A DNA stretch of 64,000 nucleotides from Ascoidea rubescens DSM 1968 (Eukaryota; Ascomycota; Saccharomycetes; Ascoideales; Ascoideaceae), in assembly GCF_001661345.1 (NCBI RefSeq), contig NW_017962927.1, forward strand, positions 248,001-312,000, in the 5' to 3' direction. Each line of letters starts with the position of its first letter. The stretch's first letter is position 1. The translations under genes and the position numbers were made by a program. The notes under the pieces were generated by a model that was not told where the DNA came from, did no database searches, and worked only from the letters and a program-made list of their open reading frames with translations. This document shows, one piece after another, positions 34,192 through 44,130 of the stretch.

Positions 34192-34668
34192 ATGAATTCA
34201 AGTGTTTTTATTAATCAGAGCAATGCAGCTAATCAGAATCAAGAAAAATTTCATAAAAAATTTGATTCTGTAACTTGTCAAAAGACAACTAACTCTTATG
34301 TTAATTTCCGCGACTTTTCTATTACAAACGGTGGTGTGGTTATTTTAAATGAGAGTGTTTGTATCAAAATATTGAATTGTATATTTGGGCCAGGAAATTG
34401 GCTTTTAGCTTTCAAATGTCTTTTGCAAATTTATAAATGTTTGGTTCTGAGGAAATATAGCCTAATTTGTGATAATAATCTGGTATCTAGGTGTTTTGGC
34501 GTGGGAAAATTTTACTTTGAAGAAGCTATTTTCTCAACCATTATTCATTGTGAAGCTAGTGCCTTATCCAGATGCTGTAAACACTTGGGGATTGCTGTTA
34601 ATAAGTGGGATGAATTTAAGTTAAAATATTGTTCTAATTATAGTCCTAATTATAATCCTAGTTATTAA
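34192..34668 (+). CDS. Short Mgm101/Rad52-like recombinase paralogue
   Basis: 158-residue protein whose middle (residues 43-142) matches the core of Mgm101, the Rad52-type single-strand annealing protein that maintains mitochondrial DNA. Aligned blocks, with Mgm101 in brackets as I recall it: ITNGGVVILNESVCIKILN (IKPDGLIYLPEIKYRRILN), FGPGNW (FGAGGW), REYGLIC-like RKYSLIC, YFEEAIFST (YFNEAGIPT) and ASALSRCCKHLGI (SNALMRCCKDLGV). The protein is much shorter than Mgm101 (269 residues): it lacks a mitochondrial presequence and the basic C-terminal tail, and several basic residues of the core are replaced. It may be a degenerate or re-purposed paralogue rather than the MGM101 orthologue. The ATG at 34192 is the first in frame; an extension by two codons would need a TTG start. 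It stands alone, after tRNA-Glu and convergent with the next gene. Confidence 0.7.
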   Translation: MNSSVFINQSNAANQNQEKFHKKFDSVTCQKTTNSYVNFRDFSITNGGVVILNESVCIKILNCIFGPGNWLLAFKCLLQIYKCLVLRKYSLICDNNLVSRCFGVGKFYFEEAIFSTIIHCEASALSRCCKHLGIAVNKWDEFKLKYCSNYSPNYNPSY

Positions 34669-34757
34669 AAATAACCATTTGTTTAGCTTTGATATTTCCA
34701 AACTTACTCCTGATTACTAGTAAACAAATTATTGATTTTTCTGTTTAAAAAAATACT

Positions 34758-34797
34758 ATATATTAAAGTAATCACATATATTAAAGTAATCACATAT
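34758..34797. repeat. Short tandem duplication (18 bp)
   Basis: Two adjacent copies of tatattaaagtaatcaca, with a partial third, in the 3' flank between two convergent genes. Confidence 0.8.
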
Positions 34798-34854
34798 ACT
34801 CAAGAATAATGTACAATATTTACAAATAAGAATATCTTAAGAAAGTTTTTATAT

Positions 34855-37587
34855 TTAAAAAACATAATTGTTTGTCAAAAACTTGTGTAGTTCCTCATAT
34901 TCAGGGCTTCTTTTTCTATACTCGATTTTCAAATCATTTTTGATCATGTTTTTAATATTATTTCGAATTTTTGAACTGAAATCTTCAATTTCCACTGCTA
35001 TTTTCATCAATGTTTTATTGTCACCAAAACTCAATTTTTCTGTTTGTGTAAGTTTTTTGTATTCCAATGGAATAGAAAACCCAGTGTACTTCTTATATTT
35101 ACTGCCATATTTAATAAACTCGTCTGCTTTCAAATTTGAAATTTTCTGAAGTCCCTTGAGTTTGTAATTCTTTTCTTTAGCTTCTTTATAAGTCCTAAAT
35201 ATCAAATCTTCAATAAATTTGATTTCTTCAAAAAGCTGTAATTTAAACTCGTGTAAATTATCAAGAAGCTCTTTTTTTTTCTCAATTTGAACATTTTTCT
35301 TGCTGATATCTTCAGCTAACCCCATTACAATAGGAATAATATCCAAATAAATTATTCTTAACATATCTAGTTTGTCGAAACACAATAATTCTTTAACAAA
35401 AACTTCTTCAGCCTTGCTAGAACCAAATGTCATAAATTGTTTTTTTTCAGAATTTTTAGAATTATAATACTCTTTTATTATATCCTTTATTTTTAGTTTG
35501 CAAATTTCAGTTTCTTGAAAAAAATTATTTAAAACTTCAATTTTGAATTTTATTTCCAATTTATTTTCATCAAATAAGTCAATCAATTCCATATAAGAAT
35601 AAAACATTTTTGTTTCTTGTTCATTAAAACTCTTTAAAAAGAAAAATTTTGACGATAATTCATCCAACCCTTTAAACAATTTACTTGTTTGAGATAATTT
35701 TTTATCTTCAATATATCTTTTTATCAAGTCTTCACTTTTCTTATTATTATTGAAATCTATTAATTGACGTTCTTTTAATTTTCGAAACTCTTTCAAATCA
35801 TTGATAATTCTTCGTTCGTTATATCTTCTTGGTTCATATTCCAATCCTTTTCGAAATGCTTTCACAATATATTTATTTACAGTTATTCTAAACTTGTTGT
35901 TTGGATCATTAAAGATATCATTCTTCTTAACTTTATCAAAAATATTCTCGGAAATTTTATCTATTTCTTTTTTGAAAACAGGTGCAATTTTCCAATTAAA
36001 ACTGTTCATTTTATAAAATGTTTCCAACCATTCTTTTAAGCCATATTCATCAACAAAAAATGGAAATTTGAACATGACTTCATGATATATTTCTGTTAAA
36101 TCGTTTTGAGAAATCAAATTATTATTCTCACATTTTGACAAATAATTCAATAAGAGCGTTAAAACTTTTGATGAAGGCTTGAACACAATATGTTTTTCTG
36201 GAACTTTAATTAATAAATCTTTATTTTGGATTTTCTTTGAGACAATAAATTTTCTTAATAATTTTGACTCAAAATTAAACCATTCGTCCAAAAATTGTAG
36301 CATTATGAATGGTTCAAGATCATGTTTAAACTTTGTCATTAGCGTTAAATATGACAATAATACAAATTTTTCAAGTTTAAAAGCACCACTAGGTGTTTTT
36401 TCACTTAATTTTCTCTTTTCAGATTGCTCAAGCTTATCGTTGATCAAATCCCATAGTTTTTGTGTTTTTTCTAAAATGTATTCCTCTTCTGTTTTGCCCT
36501 TGATCTCTATATTCAATAAACCAGTGAACATGGCAGATAATGTAAAATTGTCAAAGGAATGTGGTCCATATTTTGGTAGTGAATCAAAAATTGTCCATGC
36601 ATATTTTTCTTGGAGTTCGATTGATGTTGTATTCATCATTGCTGATAAAGCAGAGTTTATATGAATGTTGGATAGTTGTATTTTGGTTGTATGACTAGCT
36701 GAGATTTTCTTATCTTTACCTTCTGAATCTTCTGAATCTTTTAAATCTTCATTATTTGGGGTTTCATATTCTTCTTCTAGTGCTTCATAACCTTTTAGTT
36801 GGTCAAGCAACCCGTCATCTTCACTATTTTCAATATCTCTCTGTCTCTGAGACATACTTGTCTTGTCTATGCTTGAAATATTTCGGTAATCATCAACCAA
36901 GTTGGTGTATAACCTATCGATTTTTTTCAACTGATTTTCAGTCAAACCACCTTTTACATCTGAAAATCCTTTGAACAAAATAGTAAAGGTATGCTCATTT
37001 GATGGTATATTCCATCTTCTTCTCCACGTATAAACATCTAAAGCCAATTTCACATTGCCTTTTTCCAAATAATATTTCATCACATCATTCATCCCAACGA
37101 TACCTCTTTTTTTAGCCAATTTGCAAAAAAACAATGCCTTTGCGACCTGGTCTTTTGCAAGAAGCTTGCCAACCTTTGTTTGAACAATCACTGAGTCTGT
37201 CAACTTCGATCCACTGATACCAAGATACGAGTAAATCAACCTCTGGTCGTTTGATTGCAAGATTCTAACAATTTTAGGGTTGTTGATATCGCTTTCTCGT
37301 AGCTGTTCGAGGGTGTCGTTGTAACCAAAGTCATTTTTCAACAAATAACTTGTCTTTTGTCTGGAGTAGGGCTGAAGGCCAGTCTGTATTATTTTGCTCT
37401 TGATCCTCCTATTTTTCACTTCATCTTCATACTTGCTGTGCTTGATGATTTTGTCAGACTTTTTGAAATAACCCAACCGAGATTTGAGAGAGCTCAAGGC
37501 CTGTCTCTCGTAGACTGAGGCAGCAGTGTGTATCAATCTTGTGCCATTGAATGAAGCAGCCCCACTGGGGGATATGAGTTTCAACAT
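34855..37587 (-). CDS. Large mitochondrial protein, possibly PPR-type RNA factor
   Basis: 910-residue protein. The first 45 residues carry Arg, Lys and Ser with few acids and read as a mitochondrial presequence (SFNGTRLIHTAASVYERQAL). The central part is helical. Residues 145-205 (VGKLLAKDQVAKALFFCKLA, MNDVMKYYLEKGNVKLALDV, NEHTFTILFKGFSDV) have the spacing and residues of pentatricopeptide repeats. An acidic Asp/Glu/Ser stretch near residues 270-295 and a long Lys/Glu-rich C-terminal half follow. Yeast proteins of this size and make-up, such as Sov1 or Ccm1, act in mitochondrial translation or rRNA/intron processing. I cannot tell which one this is, so no symbol is given. The start at 37587 is the first ATG and begins the presequence. 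It is divergent from the CSN1-like gene, with 198 bp between starts. Confidence 0.7.
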   Translation of the reverse strand: MLKLISPSGAASFNGTRLIHTAASVYERQALSSLKSRLGYFKKSDKIIKHSKYEDEVKNRRIKSKIIQTGLQPYSRQKTSYLLKNDFGYNDTLEQLRESDINNPKIVRILQSNDQRLIYSYLGISGSKLTDSVIVQTKVGKLLAKDQVAKALFFCKLAKKRGIVGMNDVMKYYLEKGNVKLALDVYTWRRRWNIPSNEHTFTILFKGFSDVKGGLTENQLKKIDRLYTNLVDDYRNISSIDKTSMSQRQRDIENSEDDGLLDQLKGYEALEEEYETPNNEDLKDSEDSEGKDKKISASHTTKIQLSNIHINSALSAMMNTTSIELQEKYAWTIFDSLPKYGPHSFDNFTLSAMFTGLLNIEIKGKTEEEYILEKTQKLWDLINDKLEQSEKRKLSEKTPSGAFKLEKFVLLSYLTLMTKFKHDLEPFIMLQFLDEWFNFESKLLRKFIVSKKIQNKDLLIKVPEKHIVFKPSSKVLTLLLNYLSKCENNNLISQNDLTEIYHEVMFKFPFFVDEYGLKEWLETFYKMNSFNWKIAPVFKKEIDKISENIFDKVKKNDIFNDPNNKFRITVNKYIVKAFRKGLEYEPRRYNERRIINDLKEFRKLKERQLIDFNNNKKSEDLIKRYIEDKKLSQTSKLFKGLDELSSKFFFLKSFNEQETKMFYSYMELIDLFDENKLEIKFKIEVLNNFFQETEICKLKIKDIIKEYYNSKNSEKKQFMTFGSSKAEEVFVKELLCFDKLDMLRIIYLDIIPIVMGLAEDISKKNVQIEKKKELLDNLHEFKLQLFEEIKFIEDLIFRTYKEAKEKNYKLKGLQKISNLKADEFIKYGSKYKKYTGFSIPLEYKKLTQTEKLSFGDNKTLMKIAVEIEDFSSKIRNNIKNMIKNDLKIEYRKRSPEYEELHKFLTNNYVF

Positions 37588-37785
37588 AGTAGCAGTGCTG
37601 AGCAGTTTGTGAGCAACAGCAGCTTCTTTTCATCAGCTCCAGCTGAAAAGTAAAGAAACTTTTTCTCACCGCTTCCAAACCATAAAGCCCCATAGAACCA
37701 TAAAGTGGTTTCTTCTTCAACTCAACCCAACCAACACTGTTCACCAACTGCTCACCAACACTGGTTGTTTCGCAATAGCAGAAGA
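37588..37785. promoter_or_regulatory. Divergent promoter, PPR-type gene / CSN1-like gene
   Basis: 198 bp between opposite starts, richer in C and G than the coding flanks. No TATA box stands out. Confidence 0.5.
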
Positions 37786-39586
37786 TGGGTATGTTTGCAC
37801 TGGCTCTGGACGATGATGTGCTTAGCTCTGATGGCTGACTGTTTTTTTTGGCTTGTTTTGTTCCTGTTACTAACCTCAGCTCAGATATTGCGTTTGATCT
37901 CGACAACTATCTCAGAGGATATCAAGGTATGTGGCTCTCTCTTTCTGATTGTTTTTGGTTATTTAGACTTGTTTTGCAGCAATTGTTACTGACAGTGTGT
38001 TTCCAGGCCCAATTGTGTTCCAGAAATTGTTTTACATTACTTCAGCACTTCCCACACATGCTTTGGAAGCTTCTGTTAAAGCTCTTGAATTGATGAGGGA
38101 ATTTGGTGTTCCCTCAGTTTATTATAGCTACTTCAAATCAACAATACTCCAAAAATTATCCTCTACGGATGACTTGAGCTCCTACAACATTGATTCTATC
38201 AGCACTTTAACCACTGATAAGTTCTTTCGAAATCTCGTAACTGATGTTACAACAAAAACAAAAGACGCTTCAGATTACTTGCAATCAATTAATAACCAGC
38301 TCCAGGAGGTTAAAGAGGAAAAGGAACTAGATAAGCTTGAAAGCGTTAGGCGTTTTATCGAGTTCGGCACTATAATGAATCACTTATTTTTGCAAGAATA
38401 TTCAAAGGCTCAGTCCTTAATGGCGGCATACGAGAAAATTCCTAATACTGATTTTAGTTTTAGAAACATTGAGTTTGATCTTTATAAGCAATACATGAGA
38501 CTGAACTTTCATTCAATGGCCTCCAAGTATGACTCAATTCAAGCTGTGATTACTCGTTTTTTTGTCAAGAATATTGTAGTTAAAAAAGTTGCGTCCAATC
38601 TTATAAAAACTGATACCAAAATCCAAATTTTTGGGTCAGTTGAAGAACAAAAATCCTTTTGGAAAATCAATTGGATTATCTTATTTGCAAAATTTAAAGT
38701 GGGAAACTACAATGGTGTTAAATCTGGTTTTTTAAAACTATCCAACCCTGAAAAATATGAATATTGCAGGAATCCCGAAAGAAGCAAAGAAGTTTATGCT
38801 CAATTAAATGGTTTAACGGCTTTGGATGTTTTAAACTCAGAATTTGATTTGAATCGAAATGTAATCCTTACTTCAAATGATGATTTTCAAACAAATTTCA
38901 ATTTTTTAACCAAGAGAGATATTTTATTGGCTGTTTTAATCTCTCTTTATCAGACAACAACTCCTGCAGAATTTACAATTAAATATTTGGATACAGACTT
39001 GTTTGAAGCTTTCTTTTTTGAAAATCCATTAATAGCAAGTTTTTTTCAATCTTTACTTTCTCTTACAAAAATATCACAGATCCCTAAAAGTTTGAATCAA
39101 TTGGAAAAAAATTTTATGATACCAAATTCTAATTTCAACAATTTCACCATTACAATCAAATCTGATAATGACAAATCTCTTAGTAAACTCAAAAATTACA
39201 TGCTTTCAACTTGCTCTATTCTTTTAAATACCAGCGAGTTTGATCGGTTTAAATTATTTGTTCGATATCGCACTTATCTTTCATATCTTTCTTTCATTAA
39301 AAAAATTAAGATATCCGATTTCAGTGAAAGACTTGGTGGTATCGACCAGAACTTGATCTTGAAAGAACTTGGAAATTTAATATATATTTTGAATATCAAT
39401 TTAAAGTACAATGCAGAAGATCAAACCGTTGAATTCATTGGGGATAAGAACTACATCAGTATGACCGAGCTTAAGAAGCTAGATGATCAAATAAATGAAA
39501 TATCTGAAACAGATAAAATTTATAAAAGTGCTGTCAAAATCCAAAGTTTAGCAATTGATCATTTTCCTGATTTAGAATTATCATAA
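37786..39586 (+). CDS. COP9 signalosome subunit 1-like PCI protein, two introns
   Basis: Exon 1 is ATGG (37786-37789), intron 1 37790-37884, exon 2 37885-37926, intron 2 37927-38006, exon 3 38007-39586. The spliced product is 541 residues. It begins MDIAFDLDNYLRGYQGPIVF and continues QKLFYITSALPTHALEASVK, which parallels the N-terminus of CSN1/Gps1 (DLE.Y...Y.G...I.RL.FIA..CP.L..EALK). Helical repeats follow. Near residues 380-500 is a PCI-type end: FDRFKLFVRYRTYLSYLSF, then ISDFSERLGGIDQNLILKEL and a winged-helix strand TVEFIGDKNYIS. CSN1 is a scaffold of the complex that removes Nedd8/Rub1 from cullins. Rpn7 of the proteasome lid is the nearest alternative, but its N-terminus differs. Sequence similarity is low, so orthology is moderate. 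It is convergent with ICP55. Confidence 0.65.
37790..37884 (+). other. Intron 1 of the CSN1-like gene
   Basis: 95 nt: donor GTATGT, perfect branch TACTAAC (37868-37874), acceptor at CTCAG ending 37884. A first CAG ending 37879 lies only 6 nt from the branch adenine; using it would shift the frame and stop soon, so the second AG is the productive one. Confidence 0.8.
37927..38006 (+). other. Intron 2 of the CSN1-like gene
   Basis: 80 nt: donor GTATGT, branch TACTGAC (37987-37993), acceptor TTCCAG ending 38006. A CAG 3 nt after the branch adenine is skipped. It splits the Gly codon in YQG-PIVF in phase 1. Confidence 0.8.
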
Positions 39587-39830
39587 ATCCTTTGAATCTT
39601 TTGCTTTTTTTTTTACTTTATTTTGCTTTATTTTTTTATACATCTTATTTATTTTTTTAATTCAATTATATGATAATTGGTTTTTTATTTCTTTTTCTTT
39701 TTTAGCAGCATATTTACAAGTTATTTAATTGAGGAGAGTTACGTTCAGTATAAAAACATGGGCATAGATAAACCCAAGCAAACAAGAAAAAAAGAGAGCA
39801 GGTAAAAAATCTAAAAACAAAAGCACAGAC

Positions 39831-41432
39831 TCATCCCCGAATATTAATAACATCATCTTCATAAACAGTAGTAACTCCATTCTTAGCTATGTTTTCTATA
39901 TCGGCAATTTCCTTAACTGCCTCAATTGTTAATACTGTATAGTCGCTCTTACCAACAACAACATTGTCCTCGATTCTGATTCCAACATTTCTAGCATACG
40001 ATGGGTAGCTTGGGTCGTCTGGGATATAAATGCCAGGCTCTATAGTTACAACCTGGTTTTCCCTCAATATTCTCGACGAGGAGTAGTTTGGCACATCATG
40101 AACATCGAGACCCAAATTATGGCCAATTGAATGTGGATATATCTTGTTGGTAAACTCGTTTCTGGTCAAATTTTGAAAGCCTGTAAGTTTAGAAAGGGTT
40201 TTGTAGAGCATGTCTGAACTTGTTCTGTGGATATCAGATAGAGATAAGTTGTTGCTTTCTGAACATAATTTTATGCATTCTCTATTTACATTTAGCACCA
40301 CCTCATAAAGCTCGCCTTGAAAACCTGTAAACCTCCCATTAACTGGCCATGTTCTTGAGATATCAGAGCGATAACCACCCAACTGACCAGCAGCATCAAC
40401 AAGAACCATCTCGTTGTCATACAATACGTCGTCATTTCTTGTGTAATGAATTGATAAGGCATTGGGGCCTCCTGCAACTACAGGAATATAGGCGTTTCCT
40501 GAACATCCACCCAGAATAAATTTGTATTCAAGGAACGAGGCCAAAGTTCTTTCATTTTTGAATCTCTTGTGGTATGCCTGGTTGAATGCTCTCCCAGATA
40601 TCTTTCCAGCCTGTCTCATGAGCTTAATTTCGCTGGGTGATTTGATTGCTCTTAATTTATCAACCAAGGGGCTTAAAGTGTGAATTTTTTTGGAGGACCT
40701 GAACTTGGAGATCAAGTCATCAATAGTTTCACAAGCATTTTTTGATTTTTTGATTTTGTTTGAAGCCAATGAAGAACCAAAAAAGTTGCCTAAAAACGAA
40801 GATTTCAGCCTTGTTGCAGGATAATCGCAATAAATGTGTTTGTTTCTGGAGATCAAAAGATCCAAATATGTCTGTATCTCAGTGATGGAGGTCGATTCAT
40901 CAGCATTGAATATGTCTTTGGCACCAATAACGCCAGTTCGATGGCCTTCCCATTTCTCAATGTACTCGTTTTTAGGAGGTACCAACAAGTGAAACACTAC
41001 ACTGTCATCGTTTGCGTTGCTGTCGTTCTTCTCAAGAATTGCTAGAGAGTCTGGCTCGTTCCAGCCAGTGAGGTAGTAGAGCTGTGTGTCCTGTTGAAAC
41101 TCGTAGAAAACAGCTCCAGAGGCATATTTGACTGTGTTTCCTGGCACAATAGCAATCGAGTCATTCTCCATCGACAACGACAAGGCGAGTCTCCTTTCAA
41201 AGTACTCCATAGCTGTGATGCCTGGAGTTAACTCACCAGACTTGAGCATTGCTGGACGAGTTTCATGGAGTGGTTGGCCTGAGACGATGGTTTGCTGTGG
41301 TCTTTGGGAGCAAAACGAAGCTGCTGAGTTGGCGAGGAGGGAGCTGTAACTGAAGTGTCTTCTGGCAAGGGCCAGAGAGATTCTGTGCACACTTGCCAAT
41401 GCCCTCGAGCTGTTGGTTGAGAGGAAACCCAT
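39831..41432 (-). CDS. ICP55: Mitochondrial intermediate cleaving peptidase Icp55
   Basis: Metallo-aminopeptidase P family enzyme that trims one destabilising residue from proteins after removal of the mitochondrial presequence. The 533-residue protein has an Arg/Ser-rich presequence (first 40 residues) and an N-terminal domain containing GQPLHETRP..LKSGELTPGI, AVFYEFQQDTQLYYLTGWNE and EKWEGHRTGV. The pita-bread catalytic domain has all five metal ligands: Asp346 and Asp357 (VDAAGQLGGYRSDISRTW), His438 (HSIGHNLGLDVHDVP), Glu465 (TIEPGIYIP) and Glu488 (VGIRIEDNV). S. cerevisiae Icp55 (511 residues) matches throughout. The gene lies head-to-tail with its upstream neighbour with only 163 bp between, so its promoter is very compact. 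Confidence 0.95.
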   Translation of the reverse strand: MGFLSTNSSRALASVHRISLALARRHFSYSSLLANSAASFCSQRPQQTIVSGQPLHETRPAMLKSGELTPGITAMEYFERRLALSLSMENDSIAIVPGNTVKYASGAVFYEFQQDTQLYYLTGWNEPDSLAILEKNDSNANDDSVVFHLLVPPKNEYIEKWEGHRTGVIGAKDIFNADESTSITEIQTYLDLLISRNKHIYCDYPATRLKSSFLGNFFGSSLASNKIKKSKNACETIDDLISKFRSSKKIHTLSPLVDKLRAIKSPSEIKLMRQAGKISGRAFNQAYHKRFKNERTLASFLEYKFILGGCSGNAYIPVVAGGPNALSIHYTRNDDVLYDNEMVLVDAAGQLGGYRSDISRTWPVNGRFTGFQGELYEVVLNVNRECIKLCSESNNLSLSDIHRTSSDMLYKTLSKLTGFQNLTRNEFTNKIYPHSIGHNLGLDVHDVPNYSSSRILRENQVVTIEPGIYIPDDPSYPSYARNVGIRIEDNVVVGKSDYTVLTIEAVKEIADIENIAKNGVTTVYEDDVINIRG

Positions 41433-41595
41433 ATTGCTTCTGAGAGTGCTGGAGGATATCGAGATGGGTTCTTTTGTTCCCCAGAAAAAGAGTCCGATTT
41501 GGCGTGTATTGGTCTATAAAAGAGGTATTAAAGGCATGAGACATCAAGAGCATAACCAGCACAGAGATGCTGTTAATATTACAGCAAGAATTGTA

Positions 41596-44130
41596 TCACA
41601 GGTGAGAACTGTGGTCCTTAGGGTATTTGAAATAAACAAAATACCTGTTCTCGTCGCAGTCGATGTACACCTCGTTCCTCAAGCTGAGGAGCACTTTGTT
41701 CTCGCCTGGAGGTGGTACATGTTCACCATCACTATCGTCCTCATGGAAGGTGTAATTCACAGCAGGGCTGTTGCTTCTTTTACGGTTTCGTAGCACTCTT
41801 CCTGTGGCATTGATGTCGGTGATGTTGTCAATATTGATTTTGCTGGAATCGGAATTGACTAAGGTTGAGGAAAGTTTTTTCAATAGTGTGGAAGTCGATC
41901 TGTTTTTCTTGATTCCTAATCTTCTTCCAGGGAATCTGGTTTTCAAGGGAGAGCTTTTTTTTAATGGCGAGCTTTTGGAAAATTCGGATAAACTGGTATT
42001 GTTCAAGATTTTATTTTGTTTTCTGATTTTTTTGTTCAACAATTTGTTGATTTTTTTATAGAAGACCAAGGTGTTGATAATGTTTTGTGAGTTTTCTATA
42101 AAATTTGACTCATTTAATTGGAACTCTTCCACATTATCAACAGATTTATCATCAGACGTTTCATCAGACATTTCTGTGATATATCCACTTTTAGGAATGA
42201 AATTATTTAGTTTATTTAAATAAATTGAAGGATGAACATTAAGATTATTTAAGAATTTGTTATTCTTATATTTATTTTCATATTTATTTTTATTGTTGGT
42301 AAGTATTGGGTAATTTTTAGTAAATGAAAATTCCTTTTGGTCGTAATTCTCATCTAAAATCTCTTGAGAATCATTATGACTAATATCAAGATCGATATTA
42401 AGATCGAAATCGTTAGAGTTTTTGCTTATATTAACATTTTCATTTTCATTTTCGTTTTCGTTTTCGTTTTCGTTTTCGCTATTTTCACTATTTCCAACAT
42501 TTTCAACATTTTCAAAATGATTTACATCAATTTTATTATTCTGATTACTACCACTATTGTCTATAATATTATCATTCTTTTCGTTATCTTTTTTAATTCC
42601 AACATTATTTGTATTATTAGTCTTGGCATTGGTATTGGTATTGATATTAGTGTTATTGAAATTTTTTGCAATTTGAATGTCTTTGGTATCGGTGATAAAT
42701 TTATTAAATTGATTTTTTTTATTATTGTAATGTAATTTTATTATAACTGAGTTTTTGGAATCATTTGGTTTCTTTCGAATTTTGGGTATTTTAGTGATTT
42801 TTGTAGGTTTTATTATTTTATTTTTATTATTATTACTTTTACTACTATTTCTATTGTTTTTGCTATTTTTATTGTTACCGGTAATTTTAGTAGTTGTAAT
42901 TTTATCATTTTCAGTAGCATTGTCATTGTCATTGTCATTCTCATTGTCATTGTCATTTTCATTGTCATTGTCGTTATCTTTGGGTTTTGGTTTTTCTTTG
43001 TTATTATTATTATCGTTAATGTTGATAATGGTTTTCAAGGATTTCTTTGAAGGTTGCTTCAATTGGAAATTTGATTGGGATGATGGATTTAATGACTGTG
43101 AGTTGTTATAAGATCTTGAAGACAATTGATCGATAAAGTTTTTCATCAAATCACCAACACTGTGTCGATGTGCATTTCTCTCATTGATGCCAATTGAATT
43201 GTTGTTAAAATTTGATTCGTTCAAACTATCTATATCATCATCATTATTATGACTTTGAATTGAATTGGTAGTTTTATTTTTATCATTATTATTTTTATCA
43301 CTATTATTATTGTTAATGTTATTATTGCTATTGTTATTATTAGAATTGTTACTATTGGTATTGGTATTGGTATTGGTATTGGTATTAGCATGATTATGGT
43401 TATTATGGTTATTAATGTTATTGATTTGATTAAAGATGAGGCTATTATTGACATTAGTATCAATTAAATTCAAGTGGGAATACTCGTTTTTCTTTTGATC
43501 TTTAAACTTTTTAAGATTGTTGTTTTTAGTCTTTTTAAGGGAGACGTTGAACAGAGGTTTTGTGGATATTGGCATAGCAGAAGTGTAGTTATAGGTTGAT
43601 TCTTTATGGGGGATCATTTTGGGAGCTGTGGATATAATGGATTCATTGGGTGGAGTGGAAGATTTAACACTCATTGAAGAAATTGAAATTGGGAAATTTT
43701 TGTGATTATTAGAGTTGTTATTGTTGTTATTGTTGTTATTGTTGTTGTGAGAGATTGGAAAATTTGAATCAGAAGAGGTTTTTAGTGAATTACCTTTTTG
43801 GAAGATATTTGAATGAAATTGATTATTGATTGAGGTTGGATTTTTTTTGTAGTGTTTTAAAGCGGATTTCGAGCTGAAGTTATTGAGGTTAATGAAATTA
43901 TAGACCGATTGTGTTTTTTGTAAATTGTTATTATTAGGATTGGGGTTGGGATTGGGAGTAGAATTGGGAGTAGAATTGGGAGTAGGAGTAGGATTGTTGA
44001 TAATAAAGTCGGTGTTGGTGTTGTTGTCAATCTTATCATGAATGTCTGTGTTGATGCTGAAATTAATGTTGGAGCTAATGTTTGAATTTAGTTGTAACTT
44101 TGGAATTTTAAAAGTCATTTTGTTATTCAT
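41596..44130 (-). CDS. Asn-rich protein of unknown function
   Basis: 844-residue protein, about three quarters of it Asn, Ser, Lys and Asp low complexity, including Asn-Asp-Asn-Glu and Asn-Glu-Asn-Glu repeats (from 6-bp repeats near 42910-42980 and 42435-42480) and Pro-Asn runs near the start. Ordered-looking parts are confined to the C-terminal 220 residues: SGYITEMSDETSDDKSVDNV, LVFYKKINKLLNKKIRKQNK, then the basic FPGRRLGIKKNRSTSTLLKK and TGRVLRNRKRSNSPAVNYTF, and a final 40-residue tail (KVLLSLRNEVYIDCDENRYF). The basic patches suggest a nuclear protein. No family recognised. The first ATG (44130) is used; a second lies four codons on (44118). Its upstream DNA is purine-rich on the plus strand, so its leader is pyrimidine-rich. 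Confidence 0.7.
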   Translation of the reverse strand: MNNKMTFKIPKLQLNSNISSNINFSINTDIHDKIDNNTNTDFIINNPTPTPNSTPNSTPNPNPNPNNNNLQKTQSVYNFINLNNFSSKSALKHYKKNPTSINNQFHSNIFQKGNSLKTSSDSNFPISHNNNNNNNNNNNSNNHKNFPISISSMSVKSSTPPNESIISTAPKMIPHKESTYNYTSAMPISTKPLFNVSLKKTKNNNLKKFKDQKKNEYSHLNLIDTNVNNSLIFNQINNINNHNNHNHANTNTNTNTNTNSNNSNNNNSNNNINNNNSDKNNNDKNKTTNSIQSHNNDDDIDSLNESNFNNNSIGINERNAHRHSVGDLMKNFIDQLSSRSYNNSQSLNPSSQSNFQLKQPSKKSLKTIININDNNNNKEKPKPKDNDNDNENDNDNENDNDNDNATENDKITTTKITGNNKNSKNNRNSSKSNNNKNKIIKPTKITKIPKIRKKPNDSKNSVIIKLHYNNKKNQFNKFITDTKDIQIAKNFNNTNINTNTNAKTNNTNNVGIKKDNEKNDNIIDNSGSNQNNKIDVNHFENVENVGNSENSENENENENENENENVNISKNSNDFDLNIDLDISHNDSQEILDENYDQKEFSFTKNYPILTNNKNKYENKYKNNKFLNNLNVHPSIYLNKLNNFIPKSGYITEMSDETSDDKSVDNVEEFQLNESNFIENSQNIINTLVFYKKINKLLNKKIRKQNKILNNTSLSEFSKSSPLKKSSPLKTRFPGRRLGIKKNRSTSTLLKKLSSTLVNSDSSKINIDNITDINATGRVLRNRKRSNSPAVNYTFHEDDSDGEHVPPPGENKVLLSLRNEVYIDCDENRYFVYFKYPKDHSSHL

